Positions 36,184-48,998 of a DNA stretch of 64,000 nucleotides are shown one piece after another. Every line of letters begins with the position of its first letter. Positions within the stretch are counted from its first letter, which is position 1. The translations under genes and the position numbers were made by a program. The notes beneath the pieces are model-generated. The model searched no databases. It saw nothing but the letters and a program-made list of their open reading frames with translations, and was not told where the DNA came from. The DNA lies in the NCBI GenBank assembly GCA_029237695.1, contig CM055267.1, positions 4,176,036 through 4,240,035 on the forward strand, read 5' to 3'. This DNA comes from Conchocele bisecta (Eukaryota; Mollusca; Bivalvia; Lucinida; Thyasiridae).

Positions 36184-37292
36184 GAACATTCTATAAGTAT
36201 ATCCTTTGAACAGTATATATCCTGATAATCTGGATTAACTATGTACATGAATAACTCACAGTTAGATTCGCTGACTAACTGGAGAACAATAATCATTTTA
36301 TTCAGATCTACTAATACACGCATGTACATGAATGGATTCCTGGACTAAATGGAGAACATTGTATATCCTGATAGCAATCATGTATCAAACAGGTATATAT
36401 TCACAGAATAAATTGCAAACTATGTATGTCTTGATAAACTTATTACATGTGTATAATTTGCTCTGCCCATTTTCATCGGACTCGATACCAGCGTACAGGC
36501 TCTGTCTGATCAGATTGCGCCGATATTGGCACACATTGTATATTCTGATTATGCTTGCACCCATCTTACATACAACTTGAATTTGGAAACAGAAATTTAG
36601 AGATGTGTGTCATTAATGATGTTTGGCTCACACACAGTGACTCTTGATCAACCTGTACATACGTACAATGACAGTTTGGTCATTCCAATACAAGTTTTTG
36701 TTTCTTAACGTGGCACTGACAGCTTTATGATACCGGCCTAAAAACATAATCTCCCCTGATTGTGTCCGAATATTGAACTGATGTAAGCAAAGGAGAAAGA
36801 GAAGTTAACCTGTGAAACTCGTATACTGTGACAATTACTGTTGTAACCAGCATAGGTTCTGATCACCGTCCTCATTTCCATTATGGTCGCTGTAACATTG
36901 GCAGCAATAATCAATCCGAATGAACTCAATAAAAATACTGTAGTCATGTACCTATCGCCTGTACATACACAAAATGTAGCATAGAGTCTACATGTATACA
37001 TCTCCAAAGGAGCGGGAGGGGAGATGGATCAGGTTCTATACTGAAATATTCTGATAGGATATATCAGTGATATGTAACGTCTGATGAGGTAAGCCAATGC
37101 ACACACTGTTAGTCTACGTTTGAGGGTGTATTTGTAGCATATTTGTGGAGCATTTTTGTATAATATACAAGTATCCCAAAAAGGGCGGAAAATAATATAG
37201 ATCAGGGTCTACACTGATACGTGAAATAGGTTATACAAAATCTGATAATATATTGAGATGCATACACTGAAATGTTTGAGGGTGTATTTTTT

Positions 37293-38926
37293 AGCTCACC
37301 TGAGCGAAGCTCATGTGAGCTATTGTTACCGCAATGTGTCCGTTGTCCATCGTCCTGCCGTCTAAAAATGGCACAAATTCTTAAAAAGCTTCTTCTCAAG
37401 AACCGCCAACCGGATTTCGACAAAACTTGGTAGGAATGATCGGTGTACAATGCTCTTTCAAACTTGTTAAAATGGTGACCTCAGGGTCAAAAATGGGCGT
37501 GACCCGTGGGGTAAAATTTTATTTTTGACCGAATATGGTCATGACATATATCAAATCGAAGGTATCAACGAGGCGATCACTCTGGTGCATATTTTGTCGA
37601 AATCGGATGGTTATGTCATCCAAGACGGCTGCCGAAAGGTCAAAAGGTCGTTCTTTTATTAGAAATTTCAAAATTATTCTTCACATGAACCGCTTGGCCC
37701 ATGGTAGCCAAACTTAAAAGTTGGGTGAAGCCTTTTCAGATTTGTAAAATGGAGGTCATCACTAAAAAATCTTCTTCTCATGAACTGCCAGCCGGATTTC
37801 GACGCAACTTGGTAGGAATGATCAATGTACAATGCTCTTTCAAAGTTGTTAAAATGGTGATCCTGGGGTCGAAAATGGGCGTGGTCTGTGGGGTCAAATT
37901 GGGGTCAAATTTTATTTTTGACTGAATATGGTCATGTCTATATCAAATCGAAGGTATCAAAGAGGCAATCGCTCTGGTACATTTTTGTCCAAATTGGATG
38001 GTCATGTCATCCAAGATGGCCGCCGAAAGGTCAAAAGGTTGTTCTTTTATTAGAGATTTCAAAATTCTTCTTCACACGAACCGCTTGACCCATGGTGGCC
38101 AAACTTCACAATTATGGTCCATGGGTGAAGCCTTTTCAGATTTGTTAAAACGGAGGTCGTCGCTAGTCCAAGATGGCCGCTGTCTAAAAGTAGCACAAAT
38201 TATTAAAAAATCTTATTGTCATGAACCGCTAGCCAGATTTCGACGAAACTTGGTAGGAATGATCGATGTACAATGCTGTTTCAAAGTTGTTAAACTGGTG
38301 ACCCCGGGGTCAAAAATGGGCGTGGCCCGTGGGGTCAAATTTTTATTTTTGACCGAATATGGTCATGTTTAGAAATTTCAAAATTCTTCTTCACACGAAT
38401 CGCTTGGCCCATGGTGGCCAAACTTCACAGTTATGGTCCATGGGTGAAGCCTTTTCAGATTTGTTAAAACGGAGGTCGTCGCTAATCCAAGATGGCCGCC
38501 GTCTAAAAATAGCACAAATTCTTAAAAAATCTTCTCATGAACCGCCAGCCGGATTTCGACGAAACTTGGTAGGAATGATCGACATAGAATGCTCTTTCAA
38601 AGTTGTTAAAACGGTGACCCCGGGGTCAAAAATGGGCGTGGCCCGTGGGGTCAAATTTTATTTTTGACCAAATATGCTCATGTCATATATCAAATTGAAG
38701 GTATCGATGAGGCGATTGCTCTGGTGCATTATTTGTCGTAATCGGATGATTATGTCATCTATGATGGCCTCCAAAAGGTCCATTTATTCAAGATTTTGAA
38801 CGTCCCAGATGACCGCCATCTAAAAATAGCACAATTTTTTTAAAACACATGAACTCAATGTCACATTCTCCTCTGGTGTTCATGGAGTCAGGTGAGCGAA
38901 TTAGGGCCATCATGACCCTCTTTTTT
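37293..38926. mobile_element. AGCTCACCTGAGC element, copy A
   Basis: It opens AGCTCACCTGAGCGAAGCTC and closes with TCAGGTGAGCGAATTAGGGC, so GCTCACCTGA is inverted at the ends. Inside, a module of several hundred bp is tandemly repeated (CGGATTTCGACGAAACTTGG, then GACCCCGGGGTCAAAAATGG, then CCAAGATGGCCGCC). Forward frames through the modules reflect the repetition and differ between copies by frameshifts. No transposase. Confidence 0.75.
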
Positions 38927-40093
38927 AGCTCACCTGAGCGAAGCTCGTGTGAGCTATTGTTACCGCAATGTGTCCGTCGTCCGTCGTCGTCGTCCGTGAA
39001 CATTTTCAAACGTCTTCTCCTCGGTAACCATTGGGTCTATAGTCACCAAACTTCATGGTCATGGTCCTTAGGTAGGGGGATTACAAAATTGTTAAAATGA
39101 CGTCATTACGTAATCCAAGATGGCCGCCGTCTAAACATAGCACAAATTCTTAAAAAATCTTCTTCTCAAGAACCGCCAACCGGATTTCGACAAAACTTGG
39201 TAGGAATGATCGATGTACATTGCTCTTTCAAAGTTGTTAAAATGGTGACCCTGGGGTCAAAAATGGGCGTGGCCTGTGGGGTCAAATTGTGGTCAAATTT
39301 TATTTTTGACTGAATATGGTCATTTCATATATCAAATTGAAGGTATCAATGAGGCGATCACTCTGGTGCATTTTTTGTCGAAATCGGATTGTTATGTCAT
39401 CCAAGATGGCCGCCGAAAGGTCAAACGGTCGTTCTTTTATTAGAGATTTCAAAATTCTTCTTCACATGAACCGCTTGGCCCATGGTAGCCAAACTTAAAA
39501 GTTATGGTCCATGGGTGAAGCCTTTTCAGATTTGTTAAAATGGAGGTCATCGCTAATCCAAGATGGCCGCCGTCTAAAAATAGCATAAATTCTTAAAAAA
39601 ATCTTCTTCTCATGAACCGCTAGCCAGATTTCGACGAAACTTGGTAGGAATGATCGATGTACATTGCTCTTTGAAAGTTGTTAAAATGGTGACCCTGGGG
39701 TCAAAAATGGGCGTGGCCCGTGGGGTCAAATTGGGGTTGGGGGTCAAAATTTTATTTTTGACTGAATATGGTCATGTCATATATCAAATTGAAGGTATCA
39801 ATGAGGCGATCACTCTGGTGCAATATTTGTCGGAATCGGATGATTATGTCATCCATGATCGCCACCAAAAGGTCCATTTATTCAAGATTTTTAACGTCTT
39901 TTTCTCAGGAACCACATGGCCGATGCTGGGTGAAGCATTTTCAGATTTTGTAAAATGAGAGTCATCGCTTAATCCAAGATGACCGCCATCTAAAAATAGA
40001 ACAATTTTTTTAAAACACATGAACTCAATGTCACTTTCTCCTCTGGTGTTCATGGAGTCAGGTGAGCGAATTAGGGCCATCATGGCCCTCTTG
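38927..40093. mobile_element. AGCTCACCTGAGC element, copy B, head to tail with copy A
   Basis: It begins one base after copy A ends and has the same ends and modules, with fewer internal units. The junction reads CCCTCTTTTTTAGCTCACCTG. It contains TTCAAACGTCTTCTCCTCGG, which is also found in copies C and D. Confidence 0.75.
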
Positions 40094-40229
40094 TTCTATA
40101 TTTTAGTGTACGAAGTGTAAATGCTACACACATTTTTACTATGTAGCGTGGTGTTTTGATATAGTGCAACCTGTTGCCTATAAAGTGGAAACGTGAAGCT
40201 AATCATTAGCATATCATTTAATAAGCACA

Positions 40230-40990
40230 TTTTGACAGAAAAAGAAGATAGCACATATTTTCACAGGAAAGAGACTGATGTAGCACATATTTTCACAGGA
40301 AAGAGACTGATGTAGCATTATTATAAAGAGAGACTACCGTGATCGAGTATTCACACGTATGTGGCTGTGACAGGAGAAATGGGGGTATTAGATCCAGACC
40401 AGGCTGTGCATCCATAGTCTGATCAGCATCTGCAACATTCGCCATTCCATGAATGAAGCACCAGTCATGCTTCGAACAAGCAATATAGGTTGTTACCTAC
40501 ACTGGTTACAAATCCATAAGCCCCATTTCTCCAGTCACGGTCACATATCTTAATGAGGTATAGTTAGTTGTAAAAAAAACAGAAATTGATGATGTGTACT
40601 TTTGTACGCACATATTATTATTTAAATACACTATCATTGGATACAAATAACAATGAAATCCATCAGTATTTTTCACACACTGTCTCCTAGGGTGTCAACA
40701 TTAGAGAGGTTCTGCTGTATTTTTATTTCAATAGAAAATCATCATTCCCATTTCGCGATTATAAAGTGGATTATCTTCCTTTGCTTCCTAGTATAAGGTA
40801 ATCGCGGTACTCTCCCTTTATTTCAAATACAACTATTCCCATTGTGCATAAAAAAATTGGCCCTGGTATGAGGAAATTAACGTCATATATTATGTAAGTA
40901 CAGTCCAAACATCGTTACAATGATGAATACAGCATTATTTATTAACACATATAGTAATTGCATGAATATTTGGGTAAGTCGTTCCAACCG
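40230..40990. repeat. Diverged relative of 8280-8630 with an inserted short element
   Basis: GGTGTCAACATTAGAGAGGT, CCATTT followed by AAAGTGGATTATCTTCC, and GTAATCGCGGTACTCTCCCT at 40690-40820 correspond to the same blocks at 8300-8440. At 40358-40549 a copy of the GAGAAATGG-ended element is present. No gene. Confidence 0.65.
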
Positions 40991-41649
40991 GAGGGAGGTG
41001 GCTGGGATCTCTGAATGGGAAGGAGGATTACAGAAATTTCATTCCACGTTCTTCGAATCGCATCCCAAAATTGTTCGTGGACATTTTGTTCCACATTCTT
41101 GGACGCTTCAGATCACTTCCCGATATTGGTCATGGACTAGTCAAATAAATACGACTGAAACCGCTGCATACAATGTTACTTCGCTAAGAAGTGAGCGACA
41201 CAGTAAGCGGATTGAAACCGTAGAATACCTTACTCGAGTCATGGGCCTACCACATTTCTGAATGTGATACAGATGATCGAGCCATAAAACATGCCCAACA
41301 CCATATTCCAGTCTTATACTCTGGGGACAATTTTGAAAGCTATACATGTATGTATGTGTAATACAGAACTCCAGATAAGGCGCATTTTATGCATTCAAAA
41401 GTTTTAGCAGAGCGTGCATTGATTTTCACATGTTGGAGTACATGATACTAGTACAACAATTTATAAAAAAATATGAATGGATTTCACATCGAGGAGCTGA
41501 TTAAACTGCTCTAATATGGTTGAAGCTTCGCTTATTTGAGCTGAATAGTGCAAACACTGTGATGATTAGTCAATCTTCAACATTGTCTACTGAAATGCAT
41601 ATTGAATTTGAAATTGGTATAGTAGCCTACTCTTCAGATACGAAGCTGG

Positions 41650-41890
41650 GGCCGTTTCTCTAAACTTTGTAAGACTAAAATGTTCGTAAGTGCAAATTTA
41701 GGATCGTCTGGAAATGCAATTGATGGATTTACATTTATTGAGCATAGGCTGCATATGCAGCCTATGCTCAATAAATGTAAATCCAATAATTGCTTACAAG
41801 AAAACATTGTTAATGTGAAATTTACAGACTATCATAATCTTGCCCTTACGAACATTTTAGTCGTACGATGTTTAGTGAAACGGGCCCCTG
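41650..41890. mobile_element. MITE with GGCCGTTTCTCTAAAC ends centred on a perfect 60-bp palindrome
   Basis: The left end (GGGGCCGTTTCTCTAAAC, then GACTAAAATGTTCGTAAG) is inverted at the right end (CTTACGAACATTTTAGTCG, then GTTTAGTGAAACGGGCCCC). The centre, 41725-41784, is an exact palindrome of 30 + 30 bases. Partial relatives lie at 46270-46310, 51590-51730 and 55050-55140. Confidence 0.8.
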
Positions 41891-42397
41891 GTCTGGAGCT
41901 GTGGTAATATCTAATGGCATACATGTACATGTCACATTCAAAATATATAGGCCGCTACATTGGTATAAAGAGACTGAATACAGATATTCACCTGCTCAAC
42001 AATAATGCTACTACATGTATCTCAGCTCCAGATAAGGTGCGTATTGGCGTATTTTACGTAATTATTTTAGCTGAATGCGCATTGATTATCATAAGTGGGA
42101 GTACAAAATACGCACAGCAATGTGAAAATAGTAAAATACGAATTGATTTCAAAATTTACTTAGTTGAGCTGCAAAAAGCAAATAGTGTTTGGTTTTTGCC
42201 GCTCAAATAAGTGAATGTTTAAATTTGGTATATTTTTTATCATTTGTTCCCTATTTAGTAATGAAGAAGATCAATAATCCATTCATAAAAGTAAAATACG
42301 CAATGATTTTGAAATCAGGGGGTATACATGTAGTACGCTTTAGACGCAAAGCTTATATGGAGCTCTGCTATCTTGTGTCAAGCACATGAGGAATTAG

Positions 42398-42556
<159 letters not shown>

Positions 42557-42777
42557 TAAGTTCATGTACATAGCCAATACCGACATAGAACTCAAACCAC
42601 ACCACAACAATGTGCAGGTTGCATATAGTCGCCACCCTGCTTGTGCGTTTGTCCGGGATTTGCGTTAAAGTTTTCAGCTACCTGTACTTACTCTCTTGTT
42701 ACCGAAAGTCGGATTGGCTTGAAACTTCATATGCTTACAGGGATTAAGCCAGGGATTTTGGGAACGGGTCTTTTATT

Positions 42778-44171
42778 AGCTCACCTGAGCGAAGTGAGCC
42801 ATTGTTACCGCAATGTGTCCGTGAACATTTTCAAACGTCTTCTCCTCGGTAACCATTGGGCCTCTAGTCACCAAACTTCATGGTCATGGTCCTTAGGTTA
42901 GGGGGATTACAAAATTGTTAAAATTACCTAATTCAAGATGGCCGCCGTCTAAAAATAGCACAAAATCTTCAAATATCTTGTCAAGAACCGCCAACCGGAT
43001 TTCGACAAAACTTGGTAGGAATGATCGATGTACAATGCTCTTTCAAAGTTGTTAAAATGGTGACCCCTGGGTAAAAAATGGGCATGGCCCGTGGGGTCAA
43101 ATTGGGGTCAAATTTTATTTTTGACTGAATATGGTCATGTCTATAACAAATCGAAGGTATCAAAGAAGCGATTGCTCTGGTACATTTTTTGTCGAAATTG
43201 GATGGTCATGTCATCAAGATGGCCGCCGAAAGTTCAAAAGGTTGTTCTTTTATTAGATATTTCAAATTTTTTCTTCACACGAACCGCTTGGCCCATGGTG
43301 GCCAAACTTCACAGTTATGGTCCATGGGTGAAGTCTTTTCCGATTTGTTAAAACGGAGGTCGTCGCTAATCCAAGATGGCCGCCGTCTAAAAATAGCATA
43401 AATTCTTAAAAAATCTTCTCCTGAACCGCCAGCCGGATTTCGACAAAACTTGGTAGGAATGATCGATGTACAATGCTCTTTCAAAGTTGTTAAAATGGTG
43501 ACACCTGGGTCAAAAATGGGCGTGGCCCGTGGGGTCAAATTGGGGTCAAATTTTATTTTTGACCGAATATGGTCATGTCTATATCAAATCAAAGGTATCA
43601 AAGAGGCGATCACTCTGGTACATTTTTGTCGAAATTGGATGGTATTGTCATCCAAGATGGCCGCCAAAAGGTCAAAAGGTCATTCTTTTATTAGAGATTT
43701 CAAAATTCTTCTTCACACGAACCGCTTGGCCCATGGTGGCCAAACTTCAGTTATGGTCCATGGGTGAAGCCTTTTCAGATTTGCTAAAAATAGCACAAAT
43801 TCTTAAAAAAATCTTCTTCTCATGAACCGCCAGCCAGATTTCGACCGGGTCAAAAATGGGCGTAGCCCGTGGGGTCAAATTTTATTTTTACTGAATATGC
43901 TCATGTCATATATCAAATTGAAGGAATCAATGAGGTGATTGCTCTGGTGCAATATTTGTCGGAATCGGATGATTATGTCATCCATGATGGCCGCCAAAAG
44001 GTCCATTTATTCAAGATTTTGTATGTCTTTTTCTCAGGAACCACATGGCCGATGCTGGCCAAACTTCATAGTAAGTTAAGATCCTTGGGTGAAGCATAAA
44101 CACATATGAACTCAATGTCACATTCTCCTCTGGTGTTCATGGAGTCAGGTGAGCGAATTAGGGCCATCATG
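42778..44171. mobile_element. AGCTCACCTGAGC element, copy C, in GRB2 intron 2
   Basis: Same ends and internal modules as copies A and B. The right part lacks some modules and carries deletions. It lies about 220 bp after the exon 2 donor. Confidence 0.75.
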
Positions 44172-45249
44172 GGAAACAATAGCGCATGCATTTCCTTGAA
44201 TTTGGAATTTTTTGATGTTAGTGAATGGTGTAGATCCAGATGTTCAGCCTTAGGCTTTCTCAGGCATGTGAGAATTATTACAAATTCTCAATTTGGCATA
44301 GCAACATATTTAACATATGGGGAAAGTTTTTCAATTTGATTAAATATAGACTTGGAGAACAACAAAAAATACCAATTTGGGTATTCGCCACATTCTTAAA
44401 ATGACATCTGTGCTAGTTAGTCGAGTGTAGTTTGGGAATACAACAATATTGAAGTTTGATCAAATTACATTACTTGGTTTGCTAAATGATGTGTTCACAT
44501 AATTGTGATGAACTATCTCAGATTAAGCAAAATGGTTGCGAACAGTTCTGGGACGGAATTGTCAGGTTTGGAATCAATCCTTCGGTCCGGAATTGGGATT
44601 ACCAGACCAGCTGATGAATGCATGGCAGCGCGAACATTGAATCCGCTGAAGGATTTACCAATTACACACCCCAAATGGCGGAAAACTTCTACAATTGACG
44701 CAAAATGCCAAATTGTGGTGTTATTGTCATTTATCAATTGATCACAGTCGCTTGATTTATACCAGACTTGATATAGATGTAAATTCGTATTTTCGCACTA
44801 AGTGGTACATGTACATCTCCCATGTCATTAGTGGTACATCCATCAGTATTGCTCATTATCCCCTCGCCGATGGACAAGAGGGAATATACATGTAGCGTTT
44901 GTCCATGTGCGTACATACGTACGTACTTGACACCTTTTCATTTTTCAATAAACCGTTTCACCGATTTTGATAATATTTTACCACAATGTGTGTCTACAGA
45001 TGTTGCTTTGTTTTGCATACGACCCACGTCCGACCGCCGAAGGTCAAAGTCACGGAGGACTTATGGTCACCTTGTTTGTAAGGCTATGTAAGGCAAATGC
45101 GTTAAACGTTTTTTTATATTATCAAGGCTGCCACTGAGGGGATTGGCTTCGTAATAAAGATGCCCTTGTTTGATGGACAGAACTTACTGCTGCGATAACT
45201 GTAATACAAATGTATATATATACATGTATATATATCATCCTGTTCCCAG
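44172..45249. other. No gene recognised
   Basis: Short frames at 44505-44741 on both strands encode nothing I recognise. The rest is AT-rich and contains several TACATGTA words. Confidence 0.45.
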
Positions 45250-45647
45250 TGCTCCAGATAAGCTGCATATTTGTTTAAATACCCAATTAAAATTGCCAAA
45301 AACCCAATTGAAATCAGAAGTAGCGAGTATCAAAAAGCAATCAATATTTTGTGGTACCTTTATCATGCTGCAGAAAACAATAAACAGATATAAACAAATA
45401 TAGCATATTTTTCTTATTTTCCATGAAAACACATCTTGGTATTTCATTAGAATTGTCTCCAAGGAGACAATTCTAATGAAATGCCAATTTATGTTTTCAT
45501 TTCGAAGCAAACTATTCAATAATTGCGGTCTGTTGATGTGTAAACAGTAGTGTGATTTTATTTTACCCAATCAAAATTCTGAAATACCCAATTACTTTAG
45601 AAATGATGGAGTGACAATATTCAATTACTAATTCCTTATCTGGAGCG
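45250..45647. mobile_element. Foldback MITE with GCTCCAGATAAG ends and perfect central hairpin
   Basis: The ends are GTGCTCCAGATAAG and CTTATCTGGAGCG. Inner paired blocks include ATACCCAATTAAAATT against its inverse around 45560-45600. The centre (45441-45482) is a perfect 20-bp-arm hairpin with a 2-base loop. Related ends occur at 41370, 42030 and 57223-57400. Confidence 0.7.
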
Positions 45648-45799
45648 CTGTGTTCCTACTAACCTTGCTAAACTTGTTTGCATAGATGATATCTGAGTAA
45701 AGTTTGTGATCTGCACTTACAATGTATTGAACGACTAAACATTTACAAGTTTGTCCACTCGGGAAGCAGTAGTCAGTAACATTTCTAGTTACATATACA

Positions 45800-46520
45800 T
45801 GTACCGTATTTTGGCGTGTATTAGACACACTTTTTTTTACCCAGATTTTCATCCCACAAAGCCACTGCGTCTTATACACACGTTTGGATACAAGAGCATT
45901 TTTTTCCACCCCGAAATATCGACAAAAATAAAATAAAATAAAGATTTGTTTCGATATTTGTTGTTGTTGTTAGTCTTTGCAGTAACATCAGCTTGAAATT
46001 GGAAAAGTAGCCTCAGATTCGTATTCTAAATAGTTCACGCCTTATTCGTTTCGACCACAGGCATTCGGTATGTGATTTAGCATGAATAAATTTCTAGATA
46101 TCCTCAGTGACATGTCACATGACCTGTGGTATCCATGTGCAGCTTTATGTGCTGTTTGGTAGAGCCGACATTGACATTTTGTCAGAGATATTCATTGCAG
46201 ATGGTAGTAACAAGACAGTTGTACATGTACCTTTATGATGATGTACAAGTGAAGTATGCTAGCGGAACAGGGGGCGGTTTCACTAAACTTTGTACGACTA
46301 AAATGTTTGTACCGTATTCGTGCGATTATAAAACGCATTTTTTCCCCTCAGATTTGTATCCCAGAAAGCCCCTGCGTCTTATAAATACATGTAGATACAT
46401 GAGCAATAAACGACCACAAATCAAAACAATAAAATGCGTTCCTATATTTGTTGTTGTTGTTGTTAGTCTTTGGGGTAAAATCCGGTATTGGAAAAATGGA
46501 TTCGTATTCTAAACAGTTCG
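45800..46520. repeat. Fragments of a repeat with CGTATTCGTGCGATTATAA and GCGTCTTATA blocks
   Basis: Two fragments (45806-45900 and 46305-46400) share CCCAGATTTTCATCCCA-type and CACTGCGTCTTATA-type sequence; a third, inverted, lies at 51457-51560. The second is fused directly to a partial GGCCGTTTC-ended MITE at 46270. Confidence 0.5.
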
Positions 46521-47129
46521 CGCCTTACTCGCGCCTTACTCGTTCCGGCCCTGTGTCACATTCGGTACACATTTTCTATACCGAAGGCGAACAGTGTATA
46601 CCAAGATCAGATCCAGTTTGCTGATTTAGCCTATTTTTAAAATGGCATGTTCGTACCCTAACCAGTTCGCCCCATACGCAATTGACTGAAGTTCCGAGTT
46701 AATGATCTATATAGTATATATTTATTATTGGGAATGCACATTGATTTACAAGCTGATCTGTGTCTACAATATGTACAGTGGGCTTCGATTATAGAAGAGA
46801 AGGGTTTCCCATGTATTGACAATGTGTAATTTGCGGTGTTTGCCAGTTATTTTGAAAGGTGAGAAACTGAGAACTGCCTTATTGCCACCTTTAATCTCAG
46901 TCGTGTCAAATGTCAATTACTAAATTTTCGGCACAAGCCATTTCTCGTGTGAAGTGGTCAGATTTGTTTTCTTAGTGAGAAACTGTCATGATAATTGAGT
47001 CGTATTCTGATTAGGTGTTGACATTGAGAAGAATTTCTCAAACTGACAGTAGGGTTAAATACCACCGAAATTCTTGTTTTCTCATTCCATTCATTCATTC
47101 ACTTCTTGTTTGATCACCGAGCTGTCAGG

Positions 47130-48071
47130 ATGTCGCTAATTAGCACTCTTGACGCCGTGTTCGCAGTTTTGAAGCCACTGATGCCGGAGGGGGTAAATGC
47201 GAAGCCGTTGTATCGCATACACAATGGACATAAAACATTTACCCTGGAGGTTAATTGGAGTTTGAAACCACAGCAGCCTACCATCACTGCTGTGGTGAAG
47301 AAACCCAAGCGATCTCGTCGGTCGAGGAAAATGACTGGGATTGAGAAGGCTCCCCTCGGGGAGTCACGCTCATCCGGTAACGGCCCTTCTCAGGGCCCCT
47401 CGACGACACTACACACCACCGTCGAGCCAGTACCCATGATGCCACCGACGCCGACCACGACGACCACGACGACCACGACGACCACGCCGACCACGACGAC
47501 CACACCGACCACTCCTCCACGACGGGAGGAACAGAGTCCGGAGGTGAGCCCCTCGGGGAGCGCCAGCATAAGCCCGGACGAGCTAAACTCGTCCCGGGAA
47601 ATGCACCCGGACTCCGACAGCGACGACGACGAGTGGCACGATACGTCACCCGTCGTCCCACAGCCGCCTAGACGAACTCCGGAACAACCAACTACATCAA
47701 TCGCCGGTACATCGACCGGCCGATTCGACTACGACTGCGACTACAACGGACCCGAGATACTAAAAGTCGAGTTGCCGCCATCTACTACCAGGAAGCACCA
47801 CACATCGTCAGAAACACGTCGACAGGACCCTTTCGAGCCATCGTTCACCAACAACCATCACAGACATCAACGGATATCTACACAAGGGCTATCTGACCTG
47901 TACCTTCACTGACGGAGATTTACAGGGAGAAAGATACTACCAACACCAGATCACCAGCGAGAACGTCCGCGCGGTTAGAAAACAGATTCATCTCAGCAAC
48001 AAGAACTACGGCGACGTGTCGGCAGAATTTGCTTCTTTAATGAGGAAACCAGGCGGAAGCGAGGCGGCATA
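47130..48071 (+). pseudogene. Mobile-element ORF1-like protein, Pro/Thr-rich, frameshifted at its C-terminus
   Basis: The first ATG is at 47130. A short compact N-terminal region (NAKPLYRIHNGHKTFTLEVN, then WSLKPQQP) is followed by a basic patch KKPKRSRRSR, a long Thr/Pro tract made by a 9-bp ACGACCACG-type repeat (47450-47515), and an acidic DSDSDDDE stretch. The frame stops at 47912, but other frames are better near the end: one gives YLHKGYLTCTFTDGDLQGE and QIHLSNKNYGDVSAEF, stopping at about 48071. GC content is well above the neighbours. A small fold plus a basic Ser/Arg patch is common in non-autonomous or ORF1 products of invertebrate retroelements. Inactive as it stands. Confidence 0.45.
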
Positions 48072-48476
48072 GATCTCGGGGCCAGGATAGCCATGGAACG
48101 ACCACCAATCACCACAGTATACTAGGCGGCTGATTGCGAGCAGCAAACAACATACTCGGCGACCGTGCTCCGGATTACTGCACGAAATTAGGTCATCAAA
48201 TTGGTGACCGCCAGCAGTAATCCAATTCGCACATTTGTCTCTGGGGCCCTAAGCCCGCGAACTGGTTCTACCCAGATTGCACAATTTCAAAAATTCAAAA
48301 TTCCCATTCGGCCCAAGTTTTTATTCCGCCTTTTGCGGACGGCGTGCAAGTCCATAGAGACAGTGCGGCCGTTAAACGTAAGCAAAAGAAAGTTTTCTCA
48401 TATCGCATTTTGAACAGTATCCTCTATATATTGCCAAACTTGCTCAAACGGCACTTTTTAGAGCCATTTAACCGTA

Positions 48477-48998
48477 TTGCTGTTGCACAATAATCTCGCA
48501 AAATCAGAATGGGAAGAATCAGAGCATCGTACACTGCGGTATGCTGAGGGCCAACACACATTTACGGCCGGCGGGAAAATGCGTAAGCCGGAGATGGAAG
48601 AAATCTGCGGCTGGATCGTTGACGCCTGGGCAGAGTTGGACCCCGCCATAATCGTGAAGTCGTTTAAGAAATGTTGTATCAGCAACAAGATGGACGGGAC
48701 AGAGGACGACATTTTATGGGAAGACTACGTTTCACAGCAGCCAACAGACGAAGACGAAATCACGTACGAGAACACTTTTTATAATGACACGACATCGCTG
48801 ACTGACCAGGAAATGCAGCGATTCCTTGTACAGTGCGACCCCGTTAGTACACGGAAGTCCGGCGACATACAACCTTCCGTGTTGCTTATCCGAACCGTGC
48901 TATATCCGTTCTCGCCCAAGACGCATCATAATGTCAAAAAAAATACATGTACACTGTACACTGTGACTGCGAATGAACGACGTCGCCAATGCCTATAA
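48477..48998 (+). pseudogene. C-terminal fragment of a pogo/jerky-type DDE transposase
   Basis: The frame encodes MRKPEMEEICGWIVDAWAEL, then IIVKSFKKCCISNKMDGTED followed by DILWEDY. This is the region after the DDE catalytic core in pogo/Tigger/jerky-like transposases (W-I-DAW, I-SFKKCGISN-LDGTEDD). The frame begins without an ATG (the codon at 48477 is TTG), and the DNA-binding and catalytic parts are not found upstream, so this is a remnant. The stretch before it (48190-48470) shares GTGCGGCCGTT-AACGTAAGC with copy 1 of the three-copy element near 15318. Confidence 0.8.

Larger units (their letters stand above)
29929..37199. repeat. 7.3-kb structure with roughly 1-kb inverted arms inside GRB2 intron 1
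   Basis: The left arm (29929 to about 30960) is the diverged reverse complement of the right arm (about 36190 to 37199). Paired blocks include TTCCGCCCTTTTTGGGATAC (left) with GTATCCCAAAAAGGGCGGAA (right), CTCCCGCTCCTTTGGAGA with TCTCCAAAGGAGCGGGAG, and AATCAGGGGAGAT with ATCTCCCCTGATT. The outermost bases pair at 29929 and 37199. The middle contains later insertions described separately. This is either a DNA transposon with very long ends or an inverted duplication; no transposase was seen. Confidence 0.7.

Noticed and set aside
37535..39958. Series of forward frames of 60-125 codons with shared peptides such as GFRRNLVGMI
   Set aside because: They lie in internal modules of AGCTCACCTGAGC elements; frame is not kept between modules and copies, so the likeness reflects DNA repetition.
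40920..41261. 113-codon forward frame
   Set aside because: Its first part lies in a dispersed repeat shared with 8500-8580 and the remainder shows no domain or biased codon use.
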